Positions 17,461-27,044 of a stretch of DNA of 64,000 nt are shown here, in pieces; within the stretch, counting starts at the first letter, position 1, and every line of letters starts with the position of its first letter. The DNA comes from Pseudomonadota bacterium. GTDB lineage: Bacteria; Pseudomonadota; Alphaproteobacteria; SP197. The DNA lies in contig JBCCIS010000003.1 in NCBI GenBank assembly GCA_039028155.1, forward strand, positions 89,904 through 153,903, read 5' to 3'. The notes below the pieces were generated by a model. It was not told the DNA's origin, searched no databases, and saw only the letters and a list, made by a program, of their open reading frames with translations. Position numbers and translations under genes: made by a program.

Positions 17461-18390
17461 TCACTTGGATTCTGCGGATGGTGGGCGCTCGTAACCGGGC
17501 CGCGCGAAACGCGCCTCGAAATCGTCGGTCGCGCCATAGCTCTGCCAGAGTTCAAAACCCAAGAGCGCGCGCATCTCGTCCGACAGGGCTGCCTGCGCCT
17601 GGGGCCGCAAGCCGCAGGTAAAGTTCTGTAACTGGCGGAACTGCGGCCCGCAATAGGTCGCAGTGATGCCGATGCGTGGCGCATTACCGTCGTTGCGCCC
17701 CGACGCATGCCACGTCCGGGCATCCCAGATCACCGCGCTGCCCGCGGGCACCTCCGCATCGACGGTGTCGTAGATCTCGGCGGGATCGGGGTGCAGACCG
17801 GACAGATGGCTGCCCGGCACCAGCCTAGTCGCCCCGCTCGCGGTCGTGAAATCGGTGACCGCCCACATGACATTGATGACCACCGCCGGGTTGATCGGAC
17901 GTGTCGCGGGCGCCGGCGAGCCATGGGGCTGCGCCTCGCGTGTTATGTCACCGGCCTTGGTGCCCACCTCACCCGGCATCACCGGCTGAGGCATCCACCA
18001 CTGGTCGGTATGCAGGTCCATGACCTGATTCCCCGGGTGGACGATGTGCGACGAAAAGCCGGACAAATGGATGCGCGCGCCCAACAGGTGGCGCGCCAGG
18101 GCAATGGCGGTCGGGTGCAACGCTAGGTGATCCAGCCCATCCTCGCCGGCCACCAGAAGCTGCCACTGATCGCCGCCGCGCTGCGGCCAGGCAAGCGTCT
18201 CGTCGCGGTCGCCGCCGCAGGTTTCATCACCTCGCGCACGACGAAAGACGATCTCGCGAACACGGTCGGTTTCCTGCTGTGACAACATCGTTTCCGCCAG
18301 GCAAAACCCTTGGCGGTCCAGATCATCACACAGCTGCGCGACGTCGCCGGTCAACCGCGGCATGTCACCATTTTTGACTGGACCCGTCAT
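17461..18390 (-). CDS. Phytanoyl-CoA dioxygenase (PhyH) family oxygenase
   Basis: About 309 residues from the ATG at 18390, which has GGAG seven bases upstream; a further ATG at 18363 is possible. It is an Fe(II)/2-oxoglutarate-dependent oxygenase of the PhyH type. The iron site is visible as HTDQW (His and Asp), with the distal His in ARTWHASGRND and the 2-oxoglutarate Arg in APRIGITATY. FTTASGATRLVPGSH is the usual core. Such enzymes hydroxylate lipids, osmolytes (ectoine) or secondary metabolites; the substrate here is unknown. Confidence 0.85.
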   Translation of the reverse strand: MTGPVKNGDMPRLTGDVAQLCDDLDRQGFCLAETMLSQQETDRVREIVFRRARGDETCGGDRDETLAWPQRGGDQWQLLVAGEDGLDHLALHPTAIALARHLLGARIHLSGFSSHIVHPGNQVMDLHTDQWWMPQPVMPGEVGTKAGDITREAQPHGSPAPATRPINPAVVINVMWAVTDFTTASGATRLVPGSHLSGLHPDPAEIYDTVDAEVPAGSAVIWDARTWHASGRNDGNAPRIGITATYCGPQFRQLQNFTCGLRPQAQAALSDEMRALLGFELWQSYGATDDFEARFARPGYERPPSAESK

Positions 18391-18732
18391 GCCCCTACTC
18401 CGCTTGCAGCTTTGATCGCATGGCGGACATGCGTTGTTTGCAGACGACACGATAAATCAAGGCTCACCCTGGCGCGAAACCGAAAATTGGCGATCACATT
18501 TTCGATCATCCCGCCACAAAGCGGCGGCGGGGTCTTTATCTTTGCCGGCTTGTGCATCAAGTATGGCACTTGGCCCGTGGGGGATTGGATCGGCGCTGCA
18601 CACGTCGTGTGTCGTCGCTTCACATGGACCGCTTGTTGAGACCACAAACTGGCAGCCGCTCCGGCAGCCCGGCACCTTGTCGTGCGGGTCTTCTGGTCGC
18701 TGCACGCTTTGATTCAACAGGGATGATTTGCC
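18391..18732. promoter_or_regulatory. 342-base divergent intergenic region upstream of the RND pump operon
   Basis: The region between the divergent PhyH and RND adaptor genes holds no convincing ORF. It contains an exact 13-base palindrome CACACGTCGTGTG at 18599-18611, a plausible operator size, about 120 bases before the adaptor start. A bulged hairpin built from CCCGGCAC and GTGCGGG lies further downstream. No regulator gene adjoins it. The operator reading is an inference. Confidence 0.35.
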
Positions 18733-19914
18733 ATGGAGAATGGGCTGATTTGGCGATTTCGAATGCCAGGGGCGCGGTCCGGCTTGCTGGTGAGCGCCGT
18801 CGCCGGCGCGTTGCTGTTGGCGGCATGCGATAACGAGCCCAATGAGGCGCGCGGGGAACCACCGCCGCCACCCGCCGTGACCGTCGCCCATCCTGTCGTC
18901 AAAAAGATCGTAGAAGATGACGAGTTTGTCGGTCGTTTCGATGCGGTCAGCGAGGTCGAGGTGCGCGCCCGCATTGGTGGCTACCTGCAGACCATCCAGT
19001 TTGTCGATGGCGATATCGTGGAGCAAGGCGACCTTCTGTTCACCATCGACTCGCGACCCGTCGAAGCCGCCCTGGCCGAAGCCCAGGCCGAACTGGAGAG
19101 TGCGCTGGCCGCGCTCAACAACACGCGAGACGAACTGAACCGCGCCGAACAGCTGCTGGAGAGCGGCAACATATCGATCCAGACCGTCGACGAGCGGCGC
19201 CTCAACTTTCTTGCTGCCCAGGCGCGGGTCGCCGCCGCCGAGGCGGCCGTCCAGCGCGGCATGCTGGACCTTGAATACACGCAGATCAGCGCACCGTTGA
19301 CCGGGCGCATCGATCGCAACTACCTGTCGGAAGGCAACCTGGTCGAGGCCAACGCCACGGTGCTGACCAGCATCGTCAGCACCGATCCCATCTATTTCTA
19401 CTTCGACATCGACGAGCGCACGTTCCTGGCCTATGCGGATGACGCGCGGGCGCGCGGCACCAATCTGCAGGAAGGTAGCGGTCTGCCAGTCGTGATCACG
19501 CTGGCCGACAACGGCGATTCCGTGTTCCCCGGCGAGCTCGACTTCTCGGAAAACCGCGTCGATCCGGAAAGCGGCACCATGCGCGTGCGCGCCGTCGTGC
19601 CCAACCCGGACCTGATCCTGCTGCCCGGCCTGTTCGGCCAGATCAACGTGCCGGGATCCCTGCCCTATGACGGCATCCTGCTGCCCGACGAAGCGATCGC
19701 CAGCGATATGGACCGGCGCATCGTCTTCGTCGTCGACGAGGAAGGCGTCGTCTCGGCGAAACAGGTCCGGCTTGGCCCCAGGATCGACGGCTACCGCGTC
19801 ATCCGCGACGGCCTGACCGGCGACGAACTGATCGTGGTCGCCGGTTTGATGCGCGTGCGGCCCGGCGCCACGGTGACGCCGGAGATCATCGAACTGCCTG
19901 ACATCGCGGAATAG
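18733..19914 (+). CDS. RND efflux periplasmic adaptor (membrane fusion protein), lipoprotein
   Basis: 393 residues. A signal with lipobox LLLAAC (Cys32) is followed by a short acidic and Pro-rich linker. The adaptor architecture comes next: a barrel-sandwich half (GRFDAVSEVEVRARIGGYLQ), an alpha hairpin (about 105-165), the second lipoyl half (LEYTQISAPLTGRIDR) and beta-barrel/membrane-proximal parts (GVVSAKQVRLGPRIDGY). It links an inner-membrane RND pump to an outer-membrane channel. The pump gene follows after 15 bases. No outer-membrane factor gene is in the window, so a distant TolC-like protein is probably used. Confidence 0.92.
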   Translation: MENGLIWRFRMPGARSGLLVSAVAGALLLAACDNEPNEARGEPPPPPAVTVAHPVVKKIVEDDEFVGRFDAVSEVEVRARIGGYLQTIQFVDGDIVEQGDLLFTIDSRPVEAALAEAQAELESALAALNNTRDELNRAEQLLESGNISIQTVDERRLNFLAAQARVAAAEAAVQRGMLDLEYTQISAPLTGRIDRNYLSEGNLVEANATVLTSIVSTDPIYFYFDIDERTFLAYADDARARGTNLQEGSGLPVVITLADNGDSVFPGELDFSENRVDPESGTMRVRAVVPNPDLILLPGLFGQINVPGSLPYDGILLPDEAIASDMDRRIVFVVDEEGVVSAKQVRLGPRIDGYRVIRDGLTGDELIVVAGLMRVRPGATVTPEIIELPDIAE

Positions 19915-19929
19915 GCGCGGACGTCGGCC

Positions 19930-22900
19930 ATGAAGTTCGCCCATTTCTTCGTCGACCGGCCGATCTTCGCGACGGTTCTGTCGCTGGTCCTGATTATTAC
20001 CGGCTTGATCGCGTTCGTGCAGTTGCCGGTGTCCCAGTATCCCGAGATCTCGCCGCCGACCGTCGTGGTCGAGGCGGTCTTCCCCGGCGCCAACGCCGAG
20101 ACCGTCGCCGCCACCGTCGCGACGCCGCTGGAGCAGGAGATCAACGGCGTCGAAGGCATGATCTACATGTCGTCCTATTCGACCAGTGACGGGCGCGCGC
20201 AGATCACCATCACCTTCGGTCTGGGCACCGACATCGATCAGGCGCAGGTGCTGGTACAAAACCGCGTCGCGGTCGCCGAGCCGCGCCTGCCCGAAGAAGT
20301 CCGCCGCCAGGGCGTGACGACGGCAAAAAGCTCGCCCGACCTGATGATGGTCGTGCACATGCTGTCGCCGGACGAAACCTATGACCAGCTCTACGTCTCC
20401 AACTACGCCCGCGCGCGGGTGCGCGACGAACTCGTGCGCCTTCAGGGCATCGGCAACCTGCTGCTGTTTGGCGAGCGCGAGTATTCGATCCGCGTCTGGC
20501 TCGACCCCGACAAGCTGGCGTCCTATGGCCTGACCGCCGCCGATGCGATCGCCGCCTTGCGCGAACAGAACGTCCAGGTCTCCAGCGGCGCCATCGGCGC
20601 GCCGCCGTCGCCTGATGACACGGCGTTCCAGGTGACGATCTCGACCCAGGGCCGGTTCTCCGATCCCCGCGACTTCCGCAATATCATCGTGAAGTCGACT
20701 GACGACGGCCGCACGGTCAGGATCTGGGATATCGCGCGGGTCGAACTGGGCGCGCGCGACTACATCACCAACAGTTACCTCAACGGCAAACCGGCGGTCG
20801 CGCTCGGCATCTTCCAGCGGCCCGGCACCAACGCGCTGGAAACCGCCGATCAGATCAAGGCGACCATGGCGCGCCTGGCCGAGGATTTCCCGCCCGGCCT
20901 TTCCTACGAGATCGTCTACAACCCCACGGAGTTCATCGAGCAGTCGATCGACGCGGTCTATATCACCCTGTTCGAAGCGGTGATCCTGGTCGTGCTCGTT
21001 GTCCTGATCTTCCTGCAGTCGTGGCGGACCGCTCTGATCCCGATCGCCGCCATCCCGGTCTCCCTGATCGGCACCTTCGTCTTCATGGCGGCGATGGGTT
21101 TCTCGATCAACCTGCTGACGCTGTTCGGTCTGGTGCTGGCCATTGGTATTGTCGTCGATGACGCGATCCTGGTCGTCGAAAACGTCGAACGGAACGTGCG
21201 CGAAGGGCTCTCTCCGCGCGAAGCCGCGCACAAGACCATGGACGAGGTCGGTTCGGCCATCATTGCGACCTCCGTCGTGCTGGCTGCGGTCTTCGTGCCG
21301 ACCGCCTTCATCCCCGGCATTACGGGTCAGTTCTATCAGCAGTTCGCCGTTACCATCATCGTCTCGACGGCGATCTCGACCTTCAATTCGCTGACGTTGT
21401 CGCCCGCGCTCGCGGCGCTTCTCCTGAAACCCCACGACGCCCCGAAACCGAAGTTCTTCCTGGCACGCGCGGCGGCCTGGTTCGCCGGTCGTTTCAACGC
21501 CGGCTTCGACCGCTTCAGCGGCGGTTATGCCGCCACCGTCAAGCTTCTGGTCGGCGGCAAGGTCATGCGGCTTGGCATGATGCTGGTCTTTGCCGGCCTG
21601 CTCTATGGCACCTATCAGGCGTTCCAGTCGGTGCCGCGCGGCTTCATCCCACAGCTTGACCAGGGCTACGCCATCGTCGTCGTCCAATTGCCCGACGGCG
21701 CTTCGCTGAACCGCACCGACGAGGTCGTCCTGCGCGCGACCGAGATCGTCAAGAACACGCCGGGCGTCAAGAACGCCGTCGGGTTTGCCGGCTTCTCCGG
21801 CGCGACCTTTACCAACGCGACGAACGCCGGCGTCATCTTCGCCGCCTTCGAACCGTTCGACACGCGTCTGGCCGACGACCAGCCGGCGGGCTCGATTATC
21901 GGCCAGCTCTATGGCGGCCTGCAGCAGATCCAGGAGGCCTTCATCATCGCCATCCCGCCGCCGCCGGTGCGCGGCGTCGGCAATGCCGGCGGTTTCAAGC
22001 TGATGTTGCAGGAGCGCGAGTCCGCCGACATGAGCCGCGTGCTGGGCCTTGCCTATCAGTTGATGGGATCCGCCAATCAGGACCCGAACCTGACCTCGGT
22101 CTTCACCACGTTCAGCGCGTCGAGCCCGCAGATCTTTTTAGAGATCGACCGGACTCGCGCGCAGATCCTGAACGTGCCGATCGAGCGCATCTTCGAGACG
22201 CTCTCGATCAACCTGGGCACGACCTATGTGAACGACTTCAACGCCTTTGGCCGCGTCTATCAGGTGCGCGCCCAGGCCGACACGCCCTATCGCCTGGAAA
22301 TCGAGGACATCGAGCAGTTAAAAGTGCGCGCCGATAACGGCGCCATGGTGCCGCTCGGCACGCTGGCCGATGTCCAGCTCGTCTCCGGCCCCGACCTCGT
22401 GCAGCGCTATAACCTCTATACCGCCGTGCCGCTGCAGGGCGAGGCCGCGCCCGGTGTCTCGTCTGGCGACGCACTCGATACGATGGAGGTGCTGACCGAC
22501 GCCTCACTGCCGCCGGGCATGAGCTATGAGTGGACGGAACTCGCGTTCCAGGAACGCCAGACCGGCGATACCGCCGTCTATATCTTCATGCTCTCGGTGC
22601 TCTTCGTCTTCCTGGCCTTGGCCGCCCAGTACGAAAGCTGGGTCCTGCCGCTCGCCATCATCCTGATCGTGCCGATGGCCGTGCTGTCGGCCATGCTAGG
22701 CACCATGGCGCGCGGCATGGACAACAACATCCTGACCCAGATTGGCCTGGTCGTCTTGATTGCGCTGGCCGCCAAGAACGCGATCCTTATCGTCGAGTTC
22801 GCCAAACAGGCGGAGGAGCGCGGGCTGGATGTGGTCGCCGCCGCGGTCGAGGCCTGCCGCCTGCGCCTGCGCCCGATCTTGATGACGGCGTTTGCCTTCA

Positions 22901-23151
22901 TCCTGGGCGTCGTGCCCTTGATGATCGCCACCGGCGCGGCCGCCGAGATGCGCCAGGCACTCGGCACCACCGTTTTCTCCGGCATGCTGGGCGTCACCTT
23001 CTTCGGCCTCATCCTGACACCGGTCTTCTACGTCGTCCTGCGCCTGATGGTGCGCCGGCGCGACAAGAAGGAGATCGCGGCCGAACCGCCACCGGAACCG
23101 CCGGCCGGAGAGCCGGCTGGCGGAACGGCGTCAAGCGGCGCGGCCAAGTGA
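19930..23151 (+). CDS. RND multidrug efflux permease (AcrB/MexB-type, HAE1 family)
   Basis: 1073 residues, the normal HAE1 size. It begins MKFAHFFVDRPIFATVLSL and has the two-fold repeated RND plan of 12 membrane helices with two large periplasmic loops. The proton-relay pair in helix 4 is present as Asp410-Asp411 in LAIGIVVDDAILVVENVERN. A helix 10-11 block reads GLVVLIALAAKNAILIVEFA. The product pumps hydrophobic drugs, dyes, detergents or bile-type compounds by proton exchange. It forms an operon with the adaptor. The C-terminal tail is Pro/Glu/Gly-rich. Confidence 0.95.
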   Translation: MKFAHFFVDRPIFATVLSLVLIITGLIAFVQLPVSQYPEISPPTVVVEAVFPGANAETVAATVATPLEQEINGVEGMIYMSSYSTSDGRAQITITFGLGTDIDQAQVLVQNRVAVAEPRLPEEVRRQGVTTAKSSPDLMMVVHMLSPDETYDQLYVSNYARARVRDELVRLQGIGNLLLFGEREYSIRVWLDPDKLASYGLTAADAIAALREQNVQVSSGAIGAPPSPDDTAFQVTISTQGRFSDPRDFRNIIVKSTDDGRTVRIWDIARVELGARDYITNSYLNGKPAVALGIFQRPGTNALETADQIKATMARLAEDFPPGLSYEIVYNPTEFIEQSIDAVYITLFEAVILVVLVVLIFLQSWRTALIPIAAIPVSLIGTFVFMAAMGFSINLLTLFGLVLAIGIVVDDAILVVENVERNVREGLSPREAAHKTMDEVGSAIIATSVVLAAVFVPTAFIPGITGQFYQQFAVTIIVSTAISTFNSLTLSPALAALLLKPHDAPKPKFFLARAAAWFAGRFNAGFDRFSGGYAATVKLLVGGKVMRLGMMLVFAGLLYGTYQAFQSVPRGFIPQLDQGYAIVVVQLPDGASLNRTDEVVLRATEIVKNTPGVKNAVGFAGFSGATFTNATNAGVIFAAFEPFDTRLADDQPAGSIIGQLYGGLQQIQEAFIIAIPPPPVRGVGNAGGFKLMLQERESADMSRVLGLAYQLMGSANQDPNLTSVFTTFSASSPQIFLEIDRTRAQILNVPIERIFETLSINLGTTYVNDFNAFGRVYQVRAQADTPYRLEIEDIEQLKVRADNGAMVPLGTLADVQLVSGPDLVQRYNLYTAVPLQGEAAPGVSSGDALDTMEVLTDASLPPGMSYEWTELAFQERQTGDTAVYIFMLSVLFVFLALAAQYESWVLPLAIILIVPMAVLSAMLGTMARGMDNNILTQIGLVVLIALAAKNAILIVEFAKQAEERGLDVVAAAVEACRLRLRPILMTAFAFILGVVPLMIATGAAAEMRQALGTTVFSGMLGVTFFGLILTPVFYVVLRLMVRRRDKKEIAAEPPPEPPAGEPAGGTASSGAAK

Positions 23152-23223
23152 GGATTTTGAGATCGATCTAGCGTTTCCCCGGCGGCGGCACCATCATCGG
23201 TCTGCCCCGCGTAAGGAAATGCC

Positions 23224-24141
23224 ATGCCCTATCTGGTCGCCGCCGATCTGCCGAGACAAGCCGCCGGCGAGACCTTTCGCGCCCTGGTTGGCGCTGACGA
23301 CATCCTGCGCCTGCCCGGCGCCCATAACGGGATGGCGGCGCTGCAGGCCAGGGCCGCCGGTTTCAAGGCGCTCTATCTCTCCGGCGCGGCGATGTCGGCG
23401 TCCATGGGCCTGCCCGACCTCGGCCTAGTGACCATCAACGATGTCTGCTTCTTTATCCGCCAGGTCGCCCACGCCAGCGGCCTGCCCGTTCTGGTCGATG
23501 GCGACACCGGCTATGGCGAGGCGCTTAACGTCATGACCATGGTGCGCGCGTTCGAAGACGCGGGCGCGGCCGCCGTTCATATCGAAGACCAGCATCTGCC
23601 GAAGAAGTGCGGGCACCTGAACGACAAGCATCTCGTCGACGCACACGATATGGCACACAAGATCGCGGCTGCCGCCAAAGCGCGCCGCCACCTCTACGTC
23701 ATCGCGCGAACTGACGCCGCGGCCAGCGAAGGCGTCGACGGCGTCGTCGCCCGCGCCAGGCTCTATGTCGAAGCCGGCGCCGACGCCATTTTTCCCGAGG
23801 CGCTGACCAGCGCCGACATGTTCAAGACAGTCGCCGATCGCCTGCCCGGCGTGCCGCTGCTCGCCAACATGACGGAGTTCGGCAAGACACCCTATCTGAC
23901 CGCCGATGCGTTTCGCGAACTAGGCTACCGCATGGTGATCTGGCCCGTCTCGTCCCTGCGCGTCGCCAACAAGGCTCAAGCAACCCTCTACGCGACGCTC
24001 AAACGCGACGGCGAGACGCGCGCCATGCTCGACGCCATGCAAACGCGCGAGGAACTCTATAACCTGCTCGACCTCGCCGGTTACGAAGCACTCGACACAT
24101 CCATCGTCGCCAGCGTGCCGCCGCGCCCGGGCGACAGGTAG
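23224..24141 (+). CDS. Isocitrate lyase/PEP mutase family protein, methylisocitrate lyase-like
   Basis: 305 residues with a good AAGGAA site before ATG 23224. The TIM-barrel core shows LYLSGAAMSASMGLPDLG, the metal-binding DGDTGYGEALNV and EDQHLPKKCGHL, with the signature KKCGH (Cys129) shared by methylisocitrate lyase PrpB and close relatives. PrpB splits 2-methylisocitrate into pyruvate and succinate. Without prpC or prpD beside it, a carboxyphosphonoenolpyruvate mutase-like or other oxaloacetate/malate-type lyase is also possible. It is followed after 77 bases by the DmdA homologue. Confidence 0.85.
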   Translation: MPYLVAADLPRQAAGETFRALVGADDILRLPGAHNGMAALQARAAGFKALYLSGAAMSASMGLPDLGLVTINDVCFFIRQVAHASGLPVLVDGDTGYGEALNVMTMVRAFEDAGAAAVHIEDQHLPKKCGHLNDKHLVDAHDMAHKIAAAAKARRHLYVIARTDAAASEGVDGVVARARLYVEAGADAIFPEALTSADMFKTVADRLPGVPLLANMTEFGKTPYLTADAFRELGYRMVIWPVSSLRVANKAQATLYATLKRDGETRAMLDAMQTREELYNLLDLAGYEALDTSIVASVPPRPGDR

Positions 24142-24218
24142 GTTCGACGCTAGAGAGTTGCCCGTCACCCTGCGGGCGTCTATACGCGCGGGGTCACTTC
24201 GCCGGAGTCGTCGCTGTC

Positions 24219-25328
24219 ATGACATCACCGATCATCGCCCTATCGCGCCGCTTGCGCCGCACGCCGTTTTCGCCGCGCGTCGAAGCCGCCGGTGTCAAAG
24301 GGTTCACCGTCTACAACCACATGCTTCTGCCGACCGCCTTCGTCTCGGTCGAGGACGACTACCGGCATCTCAAAGACCACGTGCAGGTCTGGGATGTCAG
24401 CTGCGAACGTCAGGTCGAGATCAAGGGGCCGGACGCCGCGCGCCTGGTGCAGTTGATGACGCCGCGGGATCTGGCAAAGGCGCGGGTCGGACGCTGCTTC
24501 TATGTTCCGCTCGTCGATGAGACCGGCGGGATGATCAACGACCCCGTCGCGCTGAAGCTGGCCGAAGATCGGTATTGGCTGTCTATCGCCGATTCCGACG
24601 TCGTCCTGTGGGGCAAGGGGCTTGCTACCGGCATGGGGCTCGACGTCAGCGTCGAGGAGCCGGACGTCTCGCCGCTCGGCGTGCAGGGACCAAAGGCCGA
24701 CGACCTGATGGCCCGCGTGTTCGGCGATGCCGTGCGCGAGATCCGCTTCTTCGGTTTCGCCCTCCTCGACTTCCGTGGCCACCCCCTGATCGTCGCGCGC
24801 TCGGGCTGGAGCAAGCAGGGCGGCTTCGAGATCTATCTCGACGACTTCTCGCTCGGCCTCGACCTGTGGGACGCCCTGATGGAGGCGGGCAAGCCGCTCA
24901 ACGTCCGCGCCGGCTGCCCCAACCTGATCGAGCGCATCGAAGGCGGTTTGCTGTCCTATGGCAACGACATGACCTACGAGAACAACCCGTTCGAATGCGG
25001 CCTCGACAGGTTCTGCAATCTCGACGCACCGACCGAGTTTCTGGGGCGCGACGCGCTTCAGGCCGTCCACGACAAGGGCCCGGATCGCCTGATCAAAGGC
25101 ATCCGCATCGACGGCGAGCCGGTACCCGCCTGCGTCGACATCTGGTCGGTCGCTGTCGACGGCGCCAGCGTCGGCATAGTGACATCCGCCGCCTGGTCAC
25201 CCGACCTCAGCACCAATGTCGCCTTCGCCATGCTGGAGCGTGGCCACTGGGATGTCGGGCACGAGGTCGCGGTCGAGACGCCGACGGGAACACGGTCCGG
25301 CACCGTCGCCGACATTCCGTTTATCTAG
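24219..25328 (+). CDS. dmdA: DmdA-like dimethylsulfoniopropionate demethylase
   Basis: 369 residues, the length of DmdA. It carries the blocks that separate DmdA from other GcvT proteins: RRLRRTPFSPRVEAAGVKGF, TVYNHMLLPTAF, HVQVWDVSCERQVEIKGP, LMTPRDLAKARVGRCFYVPL, GMINDPVALKLAEDRYWLSI and CPNLIERIEGGLLSYGNDM. DmdA moves a methyl group from DMSP to tetrahydrofolate, giving methylmercaptopropionate. The later genes dmdB, dmdC and dmdD are not adjacent. The call rests on recalled family blocks, so demethylation of a related sulfonium or betaine compound cannot be ruled out. Confidence 0.8.
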   Translation: MTSPIIALSRRLRRTPFSPRVEAAGVKGFTVYNHMLLPTAFVSVEDDYRHLKDHVQVWDVSCERQVEIKGPDAARLVQLMTPRDLAKARVGRCFYVPLVDETGGMINDPVALKLAEDRYWLSIADSDVVLWGKGLATGMGLDVSVEEPDVSPLGVQGPKADDLMARVFGDAVREIRFFGFALLDFRGHPLIVARSGWSKQGGFEIYLDDFSLGLDLWDALMEAGKPLNVRAGCPNLIERIEGGLLSYGNDMTYENNPFECGLDRFCNLDAPTEFLGRDALQAVHDKGPDRLIKGIRIDGEPVPACVDIWSVAVDGASVGIVTSAAWSPDLSTNVAFAMLERGHWDVGHEVAVETPTGTRSGTVADIPFI

Positions 25329-25462
25329 ACGGGCAGCCCGCCGACCCCACTTCCTCTCCTCGCTTCTGACGGTCGGTCTTTCTGGCCGGACGCAATCGAC
25401 AAGAGCACTGCACGCGTTAGACGCGCTGTTTCCAGTGCCGTGCGCGCAGCGAACTAGAGTTA

Positions 25463-25490
25463 TTGAAAAAAATAATAGACAATCTACAAT
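25463..25490 (+). promoter_or_regulatory. Near-consensus sigma-70 promoter for the lipoprotein gene
   Basis: TTGAAA at 25463-25468 and TACAAT at 25485-25490 are separated by 16 bases within a strikingly AT-rich stretch. Transcription would begin near 25497. That lies after a GTG at 25494 and before the ATG at 25524, so the ATG is supported as the start codon. Confidence 0.6.
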
Positions 25491-25523
25491 AGCGTGTATC
25501 CAGTCGATGTGGGGGGCGCATTG

Positions 25524-27005
25524 ATGGTACTCGACAAGATGATCTCAAGTTCTGTTGTCCTGGTGTTGTTCCTGGGCGGTTGCGCGCTTTCGGATACCGG
25601 AGCCGTCGACTATCGGACCACGGATCTAAGGGAACCGTGGGAACAGGACGAGTTGGACGAGCGGTTGGGCTCACCTTCTCGGTCCGGCGATACCGACATC
25701 ATGCTTCCACTCGACCTGGTGTGGCGAAACTGGTCGCCCGACAGTTTGGACCGAGAGATCGAGGCCGGGGACTCGGTCGCGATCAGGCTTCAACAGGCCT
25801 ATATCGAAGATTGTATCGAAGGTGGCTTCGACCCGACCGATGGTTGGGGCCACAACTGCGAGATTGCTGTCATCGTAGACGTCTTCGAGTTTGACGGATC
25901 AGCCCAGCACGACTTCGATTTCTCTGCCGAAGGCAAGGAACGCGGTCGTGTGGTCTACTATTCCGAAGACGTCGTGCCCGGCCAGCACCTCAACTTCAAC
26001 AACATGCCGATCTACGGACCGATCGAATACAATGGCGGGCCGATTGGCATGAACATCTTCATTCTTGAGCTGGAAACCGAGAACGCCCAGGCGTCGGCCC
26101 TCTTGGATACGTTGGCCTCGATCGGTGGGATGGCTTACGCGCCGGCACAGCCAATATTCAATGCCCTTAACAGCCTAGGCTCGGCCTTGCTGACAGGCAG
26201 TACTGACGACACCAACTTCGAGTACGCCGTGACATTCGATCCCGACTCCAACGGTGCATACCCGTACGCTCGTCTCGCCGTCGGCGATTACATCTTTGTG
26301 CGCGAACAAGACCGCAGCGCTGAAACGCCGTGGGACATGCTGACCTACGATCAGAACACAGGCCGCCTGTTCTACAAGACCAGCCGCTACAATGATGACG
26401 GAACACTTCTTGCCCGAGCCGGCGACCCCTTTTTGGAGAGCACCTACATCTCCATCCAAATCAACAAGAACCTCTCGTCCGTACGGCTCGACCTGTCGCA
26501 GAACACTTATGGTGTGTTGCGGGCGAAGCTTGACGAAGCCGATGCGGCGGCGGCGAACCGACTGAGCGAAGCCGGACAAGACATTATCAAGGAAACCGCC
26601 ACGCTCCTCACCATGCGCCGGCAGATCGTCGTGTTTGACGAGGCGCGATCGCAACTCAACATCATAAGGCAGGCACAGCTGGACCCCGAGAACGCAGCGC
26701 TCGTAACGGCTGCCCGGCAGGCCGCCAACAGTCTGCTGTTGACGCTCAGCAGCGCCATCACGGCGACCAACAAACTAGCCGAGACCGAAAATACCGATCA
26801 AGACCAAGTCACGGATGCACCAGATCTCAATGTAACCCAGATCAAGTACCTTCTGAGCAATCTGGAAGCGATTGCTGGTGTTACAGACCTGGCGCAAATG
26901 TCTCTGTTCGAGATTAAGACCTTCCCTGTTGATGATATCGCAAAGATTTACAACTTGATTGAGTTCTCTAATCCACCTGGCTCTGAGCCTTCTGGTGAAG
27001 GTTGA
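25524..27005 (+). CDS. Lipoprotein of unknown function
   Basis: I do not recognise the family. The product is about 493 residues from ATG 25524, with GGGGGG about eight bases upstream. A hydrophobic signal ends in the lipobox FLGGC (Cys20), so the mature protein is lipid-anchored and outside the cytoplasm. The region to about residue 300 is acidic and rich in aromatic residues, beta-type in look. The C-terminal part (about 330-470) is helical, with Ala/Glu/Asn-rich stretches such as LTMRRQIVVFDEARSQLNI. Codon use is less GC-biased than in neighbours, and an AT-rich promoter precedes it, which suggests recent acquisition. It stands alone, not in an operon. Confidence 0.75.
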   Translation: MVLDKMISSSVVLVLFLGGCALSDTGAVDYRTTDLREPWEQDELDERLGSPSRSGDTDIMLPLDLVWRNWSPDSLDREIEAGDSVAIRLQQAYIEDCIEGGFDPTDGWGHNCEIAVIVDVFEFDGSAQHDFDFSAEGKERGRVVYYSEDVVPGQHLNFNNMPIYGPIEYNGGPIGMNIFILELETENAQASALLDTLASIGGMAYAPAQPIFNALNSLGSALLTGSTDDTNFEYAVTFDPDSNGAYPYARLAVGDYIFVREQDRSAETPWDMLTYDQNTGRLFYKTSRYNDDGTLLARAGDPFLESTYISIQINKNLSSVRLDLSQNTYGVLRAKLDEADAAAANRLSEAGQDIIKETATLLTMRRQIVVFDEARSQLNIIRQAQLDPENAALVTAARQAANSLLLTLSSAITATNKLAETENTDQDQVTDAPDLNVTQIKYLLSNLEAIAGVTDLAQMSLFEIKTFPVDDIAKIYNLIEFSNPPGSEPSGEG

Positions 27006-27044
27006 CGGAACGACGCGGCCTCATCTTGAGGCAACCAATCTTGA

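Noticed and set aside
18457-21687. A 1076-residue minus-strand open frame opposite the RND genes
   Set aside because: It is antisense to two genes with clear RND homology, and its composition (Asp/Arg/Gly/His-rich, no domain) is what the complement of GC-rich codons gives.
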